Assembly: GCA_026400755.1 (NCBI GenBank)
Contig: JAPLOM010000027.1
Location: 84,575-127,468 of the forward strand
Length of the DNA stretch: 42,894 nt
Direction of reading: 5' to 3'
Source: Alphaproteobacteria bacterium
GTDB taxonomy: Bacteria > Pseudomonadota > Alphaproteobacteria > CADEGL01
The position numbers and the translations under genes were made by a program. Below, one piece after another: positions 15,579-24,334 of this stretch. Position 1 is the stretch's first letter. Every line of letters begins with the position of its first letter. The notes beneath the pieces were generated by a model. The model saw only the letters and a list, made by a program, of their open reading frames with translations, had not been told where the DNA came from and made no database searches.

Positions 15579-17024
15579 GTGAACGAACCGCAATTGCCAC
15601 AGGTTCTGCTTGTCGAGGACACACCCTCGGTCGCGCGCGTCTATCTGGAGTATCTCAGGTCCGAGCCCGTGGCGGTCACCCATGTCGAGACCGGCAACGA
15701 TGCCCTGAAATTCATCAACAAGCGGCCCCCGGAAGCGATCCTCTTGGATCTCATGCTGCCCGACATGGACGGCATGGACATTCTTAAGGAAGTGGTCTCG
15801 CGCAACCAGGGCTCGGCCGTCGTGGTCATCACCGCTCACGGTTCGATCAGCAACGCGGTCGCCGCCATGCGGGCCGGCGCCTTCGACTTCCTGGTCAAGC
15901 CGTTCAATGCCGAGCGCCTGGTGGTCACCCTGCGCAACGCCCTCGAGCGGCGGCGCCTGACCCAGCTGGTCGAGACCTATAAGGAAGATTTCGGCCGCGA
16001 CGAGTATTTCGGCTTCGTCGGCTCGTCCCTGTCCATGCAGGCCGTCTACCGCATGATCGAAAGCGCGGCGCCCAGCAAGGCGACCGTCTTCATCACCGGG
16101 GAAAGCGGCACCGGCAAGGAGGTTTGCGCCGAGGCCATCCACCGCCAAAGCCCGCGCCGCAACGAATCCTTCGTCGCGCTCAACTGCGCCGCGATTCCGA
16201 AGGATCTGATGGAAAGCGAGATCTTCGGCCACGTGAAGGGCGCCTTCACGGGCGCGGTGGCCGACCGCTTGGGCGCCGCCGCCAAGGCCAACGGCGGCAC
16301 GCTGTTTCTGGACGAGATCTGCGAGATGGATCTGGGGCTGCAGTCCAAGCTGCTGCGCTTCATCCAAACCGGCACCTTCCAGAAGGTCGGCAGCACGACT
16401 TTGGAGAAGGTCGACGTGCGCTTCGTCTGCGCCAGCAACCGCGCGCCCTTGGCCGAGGTCGAGGCGGGCCGGTTCCGCGAAGACCTCTACTATCGTCTAC
16501 ACGTCATTCCGATCCAGGTTCCGCCGCTGCGCGACCGCGACCGCGACGACGACGTCAGGCTGATCGCGCGCAAGTTCCTGACCGACTTCGCCCGCGAGGA
16601 GAGCAAGCGCTTCGCCACTTACGCGCCGCAAGTCGAGGCTATCTTTGCGGCCTATACCTGGCCGGGCAACGTGCGCCAGTTGCAGAACGTCGTGCGCAAC
16701 ATCGTCGTGCTGAACGACGGCGAGATCGTGGTGCCGGAGATGCTGCCGCCGCCGTTGAACAGCGTGGACCCGGCCTCGGTCGGGGTGCGCAGCGTCTCGC
16801 GCGCGGCGGGCGAGGGCGATGGAACGGCGTCCGCCACTCCGCAGCCCGAGACGCCGGAGCAGATCCGCCCCCTGTGGGAGGTGGAACGCTTTGCCATCGA
16901 GCGGGCGATTGAAGTATGCGGCGGCAATATTCCGCGCGCGGCCGCGCATCTTGGCATCAGCGCGTCGACGATCTACCGCAAGCGCATGGCCTGGGAAGGC
17001 GGAACGGCGCCGTCGCCTAAATAG
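15579..17024 (+). CDS. LuxO-like sigma-54-dependent response regulator
   Basis: This 481-residue protein activates RpoN promoters after phosphorylation. It has a receiver domain (about 1-125) with acidic pair E13-D14, phospho-acceptor D57, T85 and K107. The AAA+ domain (about 145-390) has Walker A GESGTGKE and the sigma-54 contact loop GAFTGA at 221-226. A Fis-type helix-turn-helix forms the end (AAAHLGISASTIYRKR). The opening VLLVEDTPSVARVYLEYL resembles LuxO more than NtrC. The start is GTG at 15579 with GAGG seven bases upstream. No histidine kinase or phosphotransfer gene is nearby, so its input is unknown. Confidence 0.9.
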   Translation: MNEPQLPQVLLVEDTPSVARVYLEYLRSEPVAVTHVETGNDALKFINKRPPEAILLDLMLPDMDGMDILKEVVSRNQGSAVVVITAHGSISNAVAAMRAGAFDFLVKPFNAERLVVTLRNALERRRLTQLVETYKEDFGRDEYFGFVGSSLSMQAVYRMIESAAPSKATVFITGESGTGKEVCAEAIHRQSPRRNESFVALNCAAIPKDLMESEIFGHVKGAFTGAVADRLGAAAKANGGTLFLDEICEMDLGLQSKLLRFIQTGTFQKVGSTTLEKVDVRFVCASNRAPLAEVEAGRFREDLYYRLHVIPIQVPPLRDRDRDDDVRLIARKFLTDFAREESKRFATYAPQVEAIFAAYTWPGNVRQLQNVVRNIVVLNDGEIVVPEMLPPPLNSVDPASVGVRSVSRAAGEGDGTASATPQPETPEQIRPLWEVERFAIERAIEVCGGNIPRAAAHLGISASTIYRKRMAWEGGTAPSPK

Positions 17025-17045
17025 GCGAGGCGCCGCGCGCCGGTT

Positions 17046-18218
17046 CTATGCCTTCACGTGCAGGTCGCGTGGAACGACGGCCAGCGTTTCGGCGCCCTTC
17101 TCAGTTACACGCCAGCTTTCGCTCACCTCGTAGCCCCAGCCCGTCATCCACATGCCCGTGACCATGTGGAAGGTCATGTTGGGCTGCAGGACCGTTTTAT
17201 CGCCGGGGCGCAGGCTGGCCGTGTGCTCGCCCCAATCGGGTGGATAATTGACGCCCAGCGAATAGCCGATGCGCGATTCCTTGCTGTAGCCGTGCTTGGC
17301 GATGACCTTGTTCCAGGCCGCGTGAACCTCGCCGCAGGTCAGGCCCGGCTTGATCGCGTCCAGCGCCTCGCCGATGGCCACATTGCAGACCTCCGCCAGC
17401 TTCACCAGCTCGTCCTTGGGCTTACCTAGATGGACCGTGCGGCAGAGCACGCTGTGATAGTGATAGCGCGCGGCCGATAGCTCCAGGCAGATGCCGCGGT
17501 TGTTCTGGAACGGCTCGTCCGTCCAGGTCAGATGCGGCGCGGCGCTCTTGGGTTCGGGCATCACCAGCGGCACGAAGGCCGAATAGTCGCCGCCGAATTC
17601 CTTGGTGCCGCTGATCTGGGCCTCGGAGATCTTGGCCACCGCATCACACTCGCGCACGCCCGGCGCGATCACGTCGTAAGCCACGCCCATGATCTTCTCG
17701 ACGATCTTGGCCGCCTGCTTCATGTAGTTGATCTCGGCGGGCGACTTCACGATGCGGACCCAGTTCACCAGCAGGTCGGCGTTGACCCAGGTGGCGTTGG
17801 GCAACGAGCGCTTGAACTCTTCATAGGCGCGCGGCGTGAAATAGAACGAGTCCATCTCGAGCCCGATGCGCTTCTTGTCCCAGCCCTTCTCCTTCAGGAT
17901 CTCGGCCATGAAGCTGGAGGCGTGGCGCTCCGGCGTCTGGACATAGATGTCCGGATAGCCGCGCACGTTGTCGGGCTTCAGGTAGGTGGTGAACTCGCAG
18001 CCCTTGGAATCCATGAAGCGGCCGGTCCAGATCGGCTCCGGCGCGTCCAGGGCCAGGATCACGGCCTGCGGGGTATAGAACGACCAGCCGTCATAGCCGG
18101 TCAGGTAGTTGAGGTTCGCCGTGTCGGTCGACAGCAGAACGTCGACGCCGGCTTTCTGCATCGCTGCCTTCACCTTGGCGATGCGCGCATCGAACTCGGA
18201 TTTGGGAAACGGGATCAT
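17046..18218 (-). CDS. M24-fold hydrolase, creatinase/ectoine hydrolase-like, lacking canonical metal ligands
   Basis: This 390-residue protein has the pita-bread fold of M24 peptidases, with an N-terminal creatinase domain (TANLNYLTGYDGWSFYTPQ) and a C-terminal catalytic domain. The usual metal ligands are not conserved: where aminopeptidase P has DxG and SDxTRT, this has LELSAARYHYHSVLCRTVH, and the GHG histidine and the following glutamate motif are also replaced. The pattern resembles ectoine hydrolase (DoeA/EutD) and creatinase, which act on small amidines or amides. ATG at 18218 follows GGCGGAGCC. It lies 12 bp downstream of the FAH-family gene, in one operon. Confidence 0.8.
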   Translation of the reverse strand: MIPFPKSEFDARIAKVKAAMQKAGVDVLLSTDTANLNYLTGYDGWSFYTPQAVILALDAPEPIWTGRFMDSKGCEFTTYLKPDNVRGYPDIYVQTPERHASSFMAEILKEKGWDKKRIGLEMDSFYFTPRAYEEFKRSLPNATWVNADLLVNWVRIVKSPAEINYMKQAAKIVEKIMGVAYDVIAPGVRECDAVAKISEAQISGTKEFGGDYSAFVPLVMPEPKSAAPHLTWTDEPFQNNRGICLELSAARYHYHSVLCRTVHLGKPKDELVKLAEVCNVAIGEALDAIKPGLTCGEVHAAWNKVIAKHGYSKESRIGYSLGVNYPPDWGEHTASLRPGDKTVLQPNMTFHMVTGMWMTGWGYEVSESWRVTEKGAETLAVVPRDLHVKA

Positions 18219-18230
18219 CGCTGGCTCCGC

Positions 18231-19073
18231 CTATTCGCTGATGATTGGGTTCTTGAGGGTGCCGACGCCCGAAATCTCGACCTCAGCCACATCGCCCGGC
18301 TTCATGAACAAGGGCGGGGTGCGCTTGGAGCCGACGCCGGAGGGCGTTCCGGTCGGGATCACGTCGCCAGGCCGTAGTTCGGTGAAGGTCGTGATGTAGG
18401 CGATCAGCTCCCGGATCGGGAAGATCATGACGTCGGTGCCCGAGCGCTGGACCTCCTTGCCGTTCAGGCGCGTGGCCAGGGTCAGTTTCTGCGGGTCGGG
18501 GATTTCGTCGGCCGTTACCATCCATGGGCCGAAGCCGCCGGTGGCCGGGAAGTTTTTGCCAGGCACGAACTGGGTGGTCTGGTACTGCCAGTCGCGCACG
18601 CTGCCGTCGTGGTAGCAGGAATAGCCGGCGACGTGCTCCAGCGCCTTCTCGCGGCTGACGTGGCGGCCGGCCTTGCCGATGATGACCGCCAACTCGCCCT
18701 CATAGTCGAGCTGGTCCGAGACCTTGGGCTTCACGATGGCTTGGCCGTGACCCACTTGCGTGTCGGCGAAGCGGGTGAACAGGGTCGGATGCGAGGTCTT
18801 GTCGCGCCCGGTCTCCTTGCGGTGCTCGTCGTAGTTGAGGCCGATGCAGATGATCTTGTCGGGATCCGGGATCGGAGGCAGGTAGGTGATGTCCTCGAGC
18901 TTCACGTCAGGTTTCGAGCTTTCCACCGCCTTGCGTGCCTGGTCCAACGCGCCCGCGGCCAGCACGGCCTTGAGCGAAGAATGGGGGAGACGTCGGTTGA
19001 GGTCGACGATGCCGCCTTCCACGATTGCGCCGTAGGACACCTTGCCGCCGGCTTTGAATGTCACGAGTTTCAT
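18231..19073 (-). CDS. Fumarylacetoacetate hydrolase (FAH)-family protein
   Basis: FAH-fold enzymes hydrolyse, decarboxylate or hydrate beta-keto or 2-keto acids with a divalent metal. The 280-residue protein shows IICIGLNYDEHRKE, the metal-binding glutamates in DYEGELAVIIGK, CYHDGSVRDWQ, and the terminal GDVIPTGTPSGVGSKRTPP block typical of ureidoglycolate-lyase and 5-carboxymethyl-2-hydroxymuconate-isomerase-like members. ATG at 19073 is preceded by GGGGAGGG, and I rejected a longer reading. It heads a minus-strand pair with the M24 protein and diverges from the CoA-ligase gene, suggesting a small catabolic locus. Substrate unknown. Confidence 0.9.
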   Translation of the reverse strand: MKLVTFKAGGKVSYGAIVEGGIVDLNRRLPHSSLKAVLAAGALDQARKAVESSKPDVKLEDITYLPPIPDPDKIICIGLNYDEHRKETGRDKTSHPTLFTRFADTQVGHGQAIVKPKVSDQLDYEGELAVIIGKAGRHVSREKALEHVAGYSCYHDGSVRDWQYQTTQFVPGKNFPATGGFGPWMVTADEIPDPQKLTLATRLNGKEVQRSGTDVMIFPIRELIAYITTFTELRPGDVIPTGTPSGVGSKRTPPLFMKPGDVAEVEISGVGTLKNPIISE

Positions 19074-19192
19074 GCCGCCCTCCCCGAAAAATGAAGACCG
19101 CCGCGCCCTCGCGCGGCGGCCGAAACCATGACCGCCCGCCACGGGGCACGCAAGCCTTGTCCGGCGCGCCTGCGCGGTGCTAGGTGGGCGCG

Positions 19193-20692
19193 ATGAACGC
19201 GACTGACTTTCTTCTGGCGTCTACTGCCGATCGCGTCGGTCGGCCTGCCTTCCTGTGGCGCGACCGGACGCTGACCTATGGCACCCTGGAGGCGGAGACG
19301 GCCCGCGCCGCCCATGCCCTGGCCTTGTTCGGCCTGCGCGCGGGCGAGCGGGTGCTGTTCCTGTTGAAGGACACACCGACTCTAGTCTGTGCCTATTTGG
19401 GTGCGATGAAGATGGGCGCGGTCGCGGTGGCCTTGAACCCGCGCTTGACCGCAGAGGACCTGGCCCATGTCGCGGCCGACAGCGGCGCGCGTCTCGTGCT
19501 GTGCGATCAGGATAGCCGTGCAGTTGCCGAGGCCGCTATTTCGGCAGTAGGCGGCGCGGCGCGGATTGTCATGGCGGGAGCGCCGGACGCGCCCTTCGAA
19601 ACCGCGATGTCATCGCAGCCGGTGCACCATGATTCGGCGCCGACCGTGGAAGGCGACATGGCCTTCTGGGTCTATACCTCGGGCACCACGGGCCGTTTGA
19701 AGGCGGCCGTCCATCGCCACCGGGACGTCATGGCGTCCGATCTCTACCCACGCGAAATCCTGGGCGTGGGTCCGAACGACATCCTTTATGCGACCTCCAA
19801 ATTGTTCTTCGCCTATGCGCTGGGCACCATCCTGTTCGGAACGCTGCGCTTGTCGGCCGCCGCCGTGCTGAATGATGCACCGTCCGATCCCACCACCGTC
19901 GCCGCCGTGGTGGCGCGGCACCGCCCCACGATCATGTTCTCGGTGCCGACGCTCTATCGCGGTCTGCTCGCGGCCGGGGTCACTGAAGGCACGGCGTTCC
20001 GGCGCGTGCGCCACTATGTGTCGGCCGGCGAGCGCCTATCGCCTGCGCTCTACGATCAGTGGCTGGCGCGTACCGGCGTTTCGATCTTGGACGGCATGGG
20101 CGCGTCGGAAACCATCTACATGCTGCTGACCAACGGCGCGGGCCGCATCCGTCCCGGCGCGTCGGGCCTGCCCGCGCCGGGTGCGGAGGTGAAGCTGGCC
20201 GATGCGGTGGGCAACCCCGTCGCCGTGGGAGAGCCCGGCATCCTGTGGGCGCGGATCGAATCCTGCGCGACGCACTATTGGAACCAGCCGGCGGCGTCTT
20301 CGCGCGCCTTCCGCGACGGTTGGTTCGCGACCGGCGATCTCTATCGCGTCGACGCGGACGGTTTCTGGCATCACGAGGGACGCGCCGACGATCTGCTCAA
20401 GGTGGCGGGCCAATGGGTCAGCCCCACGGAGGTGGAGGAGGTTGCGTTGTCGGTCGCTGGCGTGCGCGACGCCGCGCTGGTTGGACGCGCGGACGAGAAT
20501 GGTCTGGTGCGCACCACGCTCTATGTTGTGCTGATGGGCGATGTGGACGAGGCGTTAGCGGCGCTGCGGGCCGTGTTGGCGGAACGGTTGATGCCTCACA
20601 AAGTGCCGCGCGAGTTCCGCGCGGTTGATGCCGTGCCACGCACGGCGACAGGCAAGCTGCAGCGTTACAAGCTGCGCGAGGTGGCGGCCTAG
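19193..20692 (+). CDS. AMP-forming acyl/aryl-CoA ligase, benzoate-CoA ligase-like
   Basis: This 499-residue ANL-superfamily enzyme activates a carboxylic acid through an acyl-adenylate to its CoA thioester. The P-loop-like YTSGTTGRLK is at about 161-170, GMGASETIYM marks the substrate-binding region, WFATGDLYRVDADG and GRADDLLKVAGQWVSPTEVE form the hinge, and the catalytic lysine is K488 in TATGKLQRYK. KLFFAYALGTILFGTLRLSAA resembles benzoate-CoA ligases and related 4-hydroxybenzoate ligases. ATG at 19193 is preferred; a GTG nine bases upstream is possible. It is divergent from the FAH gene. Confidence 0.88.
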   Translation: MNATDFLLASTADRVGRPAFLWRDRTLTYGTLEAETARAAHALALFGLRAGERVLFLLKDTPTLVCAYLGAMKMGAVAVALNPRLTAEDLAHVAADSGARLVLCDQDSRAVAEAAISAVGGAARIVMAGAPDAPFETAMSSQPVHHDSAPTVEGDMAFWVYTSGTTGRLKAAVHRHRDVMASDLYPREILGVGPNDILYATSKLFFAYALGTILFGTLRLSAAAVLNDAPSDPTTVAAVVARHRPTIMFSVPTLYRGLLAAGVTEGTAFRRVRHYVSAGERLSPALYDQWLARTGVSILDGMGASETIYMLLTNGAGRIRPGASGLPAPGAEVKLADAVGNPVAVGEPGILWARIESCATHYWNQPAASSRAFRDGWFATGDLYRVDADGFWHHEGRADDLLKVAGQWVSPTEVEEVALSVAGVRDAALVGRADENGLVRTTLYVVLMGDVDEALAALRAVLAERLMPHKVPREFRAVDAVPRTATGKLQRYKLREVAA

Positions 20693-20693
20693 C

Positions 20694-20972
20694 TCAGCGT
20701 CCGCCGGTGCCGCCCCAGTTTCGCGACGAAGCCATGGCCTGCGTGTAACACTCCTGCTGACCTTCGTTCCAACCCTGGGTGTAGTCCGCGTCGGTGCCAT
20801 AGCGCGCATTGTCGCGCGGCGCCTCGGGCCCTGATTTGCCGGCATAGACCTGGCCGGAACTACATCCCGCGATGTAGCCATCGCGATAACCCTGCGTGGC
20901 ATATGGTTTTACCGTCGAACAGGCAGCCAAGACGCTTGCGCAAAGGATCACGATTCGGGTCGCACTTCCCAT
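20694..20972 (-). CDS. Small lipoprotein, paralogue of the secreted protein at 6922-7191
   Basis: I do not recognise this 92-residue protein. It starts MGSATRIVILCASVLAACST, with a lipobox (VLAAC) that places the lipidated cysteine at residue 18, so it is probably anchored to the outer or inner membrane. The mature part repeats the pattern of the small protein at 6922: GYIAGCSSGQVYAG, YTQGWNEGQQECY and a final GGTGGR. ATG at 20972 follows GAGGCGG. It is convergent with the CoA-ligase gene, one base beyond its stop. Longer readings of this frame upstream are not supported. Confidence 0.75.
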   Translation of the reverse strand: MGSATRIVILCASVLAACSTVKPYATQGYRDGYIAGCSSGQVYAGKSGPEAPRDNARYGTDADYTQGWNEGQQECYTQAMASSRNWGGTGGR

Positions 20973-21200
20973 TGCTACCGCCTCGAAGTTAGCGCTCTGG
21001 AACAATACGGCATCGAACCCGTTGTGGATCATCCCACCCGGCGCGCACTGCGCCCTCAATCTGCCCGAATGATGGTTTGATTTGTTCCTTAACCCTAAGT
21101 CCGGTTTAATGAAAACGGGGCTGGCGGCGAGCGGCATGGTGTATTGTCCATTCCGCTCGTTGAGAGACGCCGCTTGCGGCGCGCGAATGCGAGGTTTGCG

Positions 21201-22745
21201 ATGAAGGTCTTGGCGGTCCATCCGGGCCCGTTGATGTATACGAAAATCTATCTTCGCTTGGAGCCGCTCGGACTGGAGCTGGTGGCGGAAGAGTTGCGTC
21301 GCGCCGGTCACGACGTGCGCATCATGGATCTGCAAACCGAATCGCCGCGCGCGCTCGAAAAACTGGTCGATTCCTGGCAGCCCGACGCCATTTGTTTTTC
21401 GTGCAACTACCTCGCGAACGTGCCCGAGGTGATCGACTTGGCCAAGGATATGCGCGTCCGCGTGCCGCGTGCCTTTATCTTTGTCGGCGGGCATAGCGCC
21501 TCTTTCGTGGCGCCCGACATGCTCATGCACGGTGAAGGCGCCATCGACTGCATCCTTAAGGGCGAAGGCGAGGCCGTTGTGGCCAAGCTGCTGCAGGTCG
21601 TGCAGGAGGACCGCGGCGCGATCCTGGAGGTGCCGGGTGTGGTGACCACCGAGGGTGAGGGCCCCAAGCCCATTTTCGTCGAGAACCTCGATGACCTCAT
21701 GCCGGCGCGCGACCTTCTACGCAACCGGAAGAAGTATTTCATCGGCGTCCTGGATCCCGCGGCGTCGATCGAGTTCTCGCGCGGCTGCCCATGGGACTGT
21801 TCGTTCTGCAGCGCCTGGACCTTCTATGGCCGCAGCTACCGGACGGTCAGCCCCGAGCGCGCGGTCGAGGACATGGCGCGCATCAAGGAGCCGGGCGTTT
21901 TCATCGTCGACGACGTTTCCTTCATCCAGTCCAAGCACGGCATGGCCATCGGCGAGGCCATCGCGCGCAAGGGCATCAAGAAGCAGTACTACCTCGAGAC
22001 GCGCGGCGACGTGCTGCTGCGCAATCTGGACGTCTTCAAGTTCTGGAAGGAGCTGGGTGTCGCCTACATGTTCCTGGGCCTCGAGGCTATCGACGAGGAA
22101 GGGCTGAAGCGCTATCGCAAGCGCATCACCCTGAATCAGAATTTCGAGGCGCTGGAGGCCGCGCGCAAGCTGGGCATCCAGGTCGCCATCAACATCATCG
22201 GTGACCCGGACTGGGACCTTGAGCGCTTCAAGGTCGTGCGCGAATGGTGCATGGAAATCCCCGAGATCGTGAACATCAGCATTAACACGCCTTACCCGGG
22301 GACGGAGAGCTGGCACACCGAGGGGCGCCGCCGCACGACGCAGGATTACCGCCTGTTCGACATCCAGCACGCCGTGCTGCCGACCAAGCTGCCGCTGCAC
22401 GAATTCTATGCCGAGCTGGTGAAGACCCAGCAGGTCTTGAACATGAAGCATCTGGGCTGGGCCGCAGCCAAGGGCACGGCCGCTATCGCGGCTAAGTTGC
22501 TGCTGCGCGGGCAAACCAACTTCGTGAAGATGCTGTGGAAGTTCAACAGCGTCTACAATCCCGAGCTGCAGATGGCCGACCACGCCCGCCCGGTGAAGTA
22601 TAAGATGTCGATGGCGCACGCACACGACGGCAAGACCGACAAGAACACGCTCTACGTCCATGAGCCGCGCGGCCGCAAGGGCCGTGCCATCGACGACGCC
22701 ACGGAAAGTTTCGTCGAACAGACGCGCATGGGCGCCACCGCCTGA
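21201..22745 (+). CDS. hpnR: Hopanoid C-3 methylase, B12-binding radical SAM enzyme
   Basis: HpnR adds a methyl group at C-3 of hopanoids, giving 3-methylhopanoids in the membrane. The 514-residue protein opens MKVLAVHPGPLMYTKIYLRL, a hallmark of HpnR, followed by the B12-binding domain (about 1-150). The radical SAM motif is RGCPWDCSFCSAWTFYGRSY with Cys196, 200 and 203. VFIVDDVSFIQSKHG and YYLETRGDVLLRN are further family blocks. The ATG at 21201 is preceded by GAGG. No other hopanoid gene (hpn/shc) is nearby, so the gene is separate from the main cluster. It is followed 20 bp later by selO. Confidence 0.9.
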   Translation: MKVLAVHPGPLMYTKIYLRLEPLGLELVAEELRRAGHDVRIMDLQTESPRALEKLVDSWQPDAICFSCNYLANVPEVIDLAKDMRVRVPRAFIFVGGHSASFVAPDMLMHGEGAIDCILKGEGEAVVAKLLQVVQEDRGAILEVPGVVTTEGEGPKPIFVENLDDLMPARDLLRNRKKYFIGVLDPAASIEFSRGCPWDCSFCSAWTFYGRSYRTVSPERAVEDMARIKEPGVFIVDDVSFIQSKHGMAIGEAIARKGIKKQYYLETRGDVLLRNLDVFKFWKELGVAYMFLGLEAIDEEGLKRYRKRITLNQNFEALEAARKLGIQVAINIIGDPDWDLERFKVVREWCMEIPEIVNISINTPYPGTESWHTEGRRRTTQDYRLFDIQHAVLPTKLPLHEFYAELVKTQQVLNMKHLGWAAAKGTAAIAAKLLLRGQTNFVKMLWKFNSVYNPELQMADHARPVKYKMSMAHAHDGKTDKNTLYVHEPRGRKGRAIDDATESFVEQTRMGATA

Positions 22746-22765
22746 ATCCCGACGAAAGGCAGCTG

Positions 22766-24199
22766 ATGGTCGGGCTCAATTGGCGCTTCGACAATAGCTA
22801 TGTGCGCCTGCCCGAGGCGTTCTATGCCCGCCTCGGGCCGACGCCGGTCAAAGCGCCGAAACTCGTTATATTCAACCATGCATTGGCCCAGGAATTAGGT
22901 TTGAAACCTGGCGAGGTCGCGGAGGAGGCGCTGGCCGCGGTGTTCGCCGGAAACGTCCTGCCGGATGATGCGGCGCCGCTGGCGCAAGCCTATGCCGGGC
23001 ATCAGTTCGGCGGTTTCACCATGCTAGGCGACGGGCGGGCGATCGTGCTGGGCGAGCACATCACGCCGCGCGGCCAGCGGGTCGATATCCAGCTCAAGGG
23101 TTCGGGACCGACGCCCTTCTCCCGCATGGGCGACGGCCGCGCCGCGCTCGGCCCCATGCTGCGCGAATACATCATCAGCGAGGCCATGCATGCGCTCGGC
23201 ATTCCGACTTCGCGCAGCCTGGCTGTGGTCGCGACCGGAGAGGCGGTGCATCGCGAGCGCTTCCTGCCGGGCGCTGTGCTGACCCGTGTGGCCGCCAGTC
23301 ATCTGCGCGTCGGCACATTCCAATATGTCGCCGCGCGCCGGGACATGGATGGGCTTCGCACCCTGGTCGATTACGCCATTGAACGGCATTACCCTCAATT
23401 GAAAGGAAGCGAATCGCCCGCGCTGGCGTTGCTGTGGGCCGTGATGGAGCGCCAAGTCGATTTGATCGTGAATTGGATGCGCGTCGGTTTCATCCACGGC
23501 GTCATGAACACGGACAACATGACGATCTCGGGTGAAACCATCGATTACGGTCCCTGCGCCTTTATGGATACTTACGATCCCGCGACCACGTTCAGTTCAA
23601 TCGATCACGGCCGCCGCTACGCCTTCGGCAACCAGCCTGGTATCGCGCGTTGGAATCTCACGCGCCTGGCCGAGGCGCTGTTGCCTCTGATCGATGCGGA
23701 AACGGACAAAGGCGTCGCGCTGGCCGGAGAGAAACTCGAAGCCTTCGATGAACTCTACGTGGCGCGCTGGGCGGCAATGATGCGACGGAAGTTGGGCCTG
23801 TCCGGCGAAGACGCGGGCGATACGGCCCTGATCGAGGATTTGCTGGGCTGGATGGAACGCCATCGAGCGGACTACACCAATACGTTTCGGATGTTGACCG
23901 TTGAGCGAGACGGCGAGGGAATTTACGGCGGGGAAGTTTTTGTTGCTTGGCGGGATCGCTGGCGCGCGCGTCGGGGTGATCATGCGGCGGCGCGGCTTCT
24001 GATGGAAACCGCGAATCCCGCCTACATCCCGCGCAATCATTTGGTGGAAGCGGCTCTTGAGACAGCCGGCAAGGGCGATTTAGCGCCGTTCAACGCGCTG
24101 CTGGATGTTTTAGTAAAGCCCTACAAGGAACGTCCGGGACTCGCAGCCTATACCGAGCCCAATCCCGAGGAAAATTATCGAACCTTCTGTGGGACGTGA
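22766..24199 (+). CDS. selO: Protein adenylyltransferase SelO (YdiU family)
   Basis: SelO is a pseudokinase-fold enzyme that transfers AMP to Ser, Thr or Tyr of target proteins and is linked to redox stress. The 477-residue protein shows QLKGSGPTPFSRMGDGRAA (K111), REYIISEAMHALGIPTSRSL and NTDNMTISGETIDYGPCAFM. The C-terminal Cys475 in FCGT, coded TGT, occupies the place of the selenocysteine of animal SelO, and Cys264 in YGPCAFM corresponds to its disulfide partner in E. coli. ATG at 22766. It probably shares a transcript with hpnR. The role in this organism is inferred from the family. Confidence 0.93.
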   Translation: MVGLNWRFDNSYVRLPEAFYARLGPTPVKAPKLVIFNHALAQELGLKPGEVAEEALAAVFAGNVLPDDAAPLAQAYAGHQFGGFTMLGDGRAIVLGEHITPRGQRVDIQLKGSGPTPFSRMGDGRAALGPMLREYIISEAMHALGIPTSRSLAVVATGEAVHRERFLPGAVLTRVAASHLRVGTFQYVAARRDMDGLRTLVDYAIERHYPQLKGSESPALALLWAVMERQVDLIVNWMRVGFIHGVMNTDNMTISGETIDYGPCAFMDTYDPATTFSSIDHGRRYAFGNQPGIARWNLTRLAEALLPLIDAETDKGVALAGEKLEAFDELYVARWAAMMRRKLGLSGEDAGDTALIEDLLGWMERHRADYTNTFRMLTVERDGEGIYGGEVFVAWRDRWRARRGDHAAARLLMETANPAYIPRNHLVEAALETAGKGDLAPFNALLDVLVKPYKERPGLAAYTEPNPEENYRTFCGT

Positions 24200-24215
24200 A
24201 CAAACTCAGAGGGGA

Positions 24216-24290
24216 TGGTGGGCGCGGCTGGGATTGAACCAGCGACCCCTCGCATGTGAAACGAGTGCTCTACCGCTGAGCTACGCGCCC
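24216..24290 (-). tRNA. tRNA-Val (anticodon CAC)
   Basis: The minus strand folds as a full cloverleaf. The acceptor stem pairs GGGCGCG with CGCGCCC. The D-arm is GCTCAGCGGTAGAGC, and the anticodon stem CTCGT/GCGAG has loop TTCACAT giving anticodon CAC. The T-arm is GCTGG-TTCAATC-CCAGC. The discriminator A is at 24219 and CCA is encoded at 24218-24216. It lies 44 bp downstream of gph on the same strand and is convergent with selO. It reads GUG valine codons. Confidence 0.96.
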
Positions 24291-24334
24291 GGTCTCGATG
24301 GGAGGCGCATTAATGAAGCCGCGCGCTAAGCCTG

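Noticed and set aside
24185-24199. Selenocysteine at the C-terminus of SelO
   Set aside because: The codon at the equivalent position is TGT (Cys), and the TGA three codons later is the ordinary stop.
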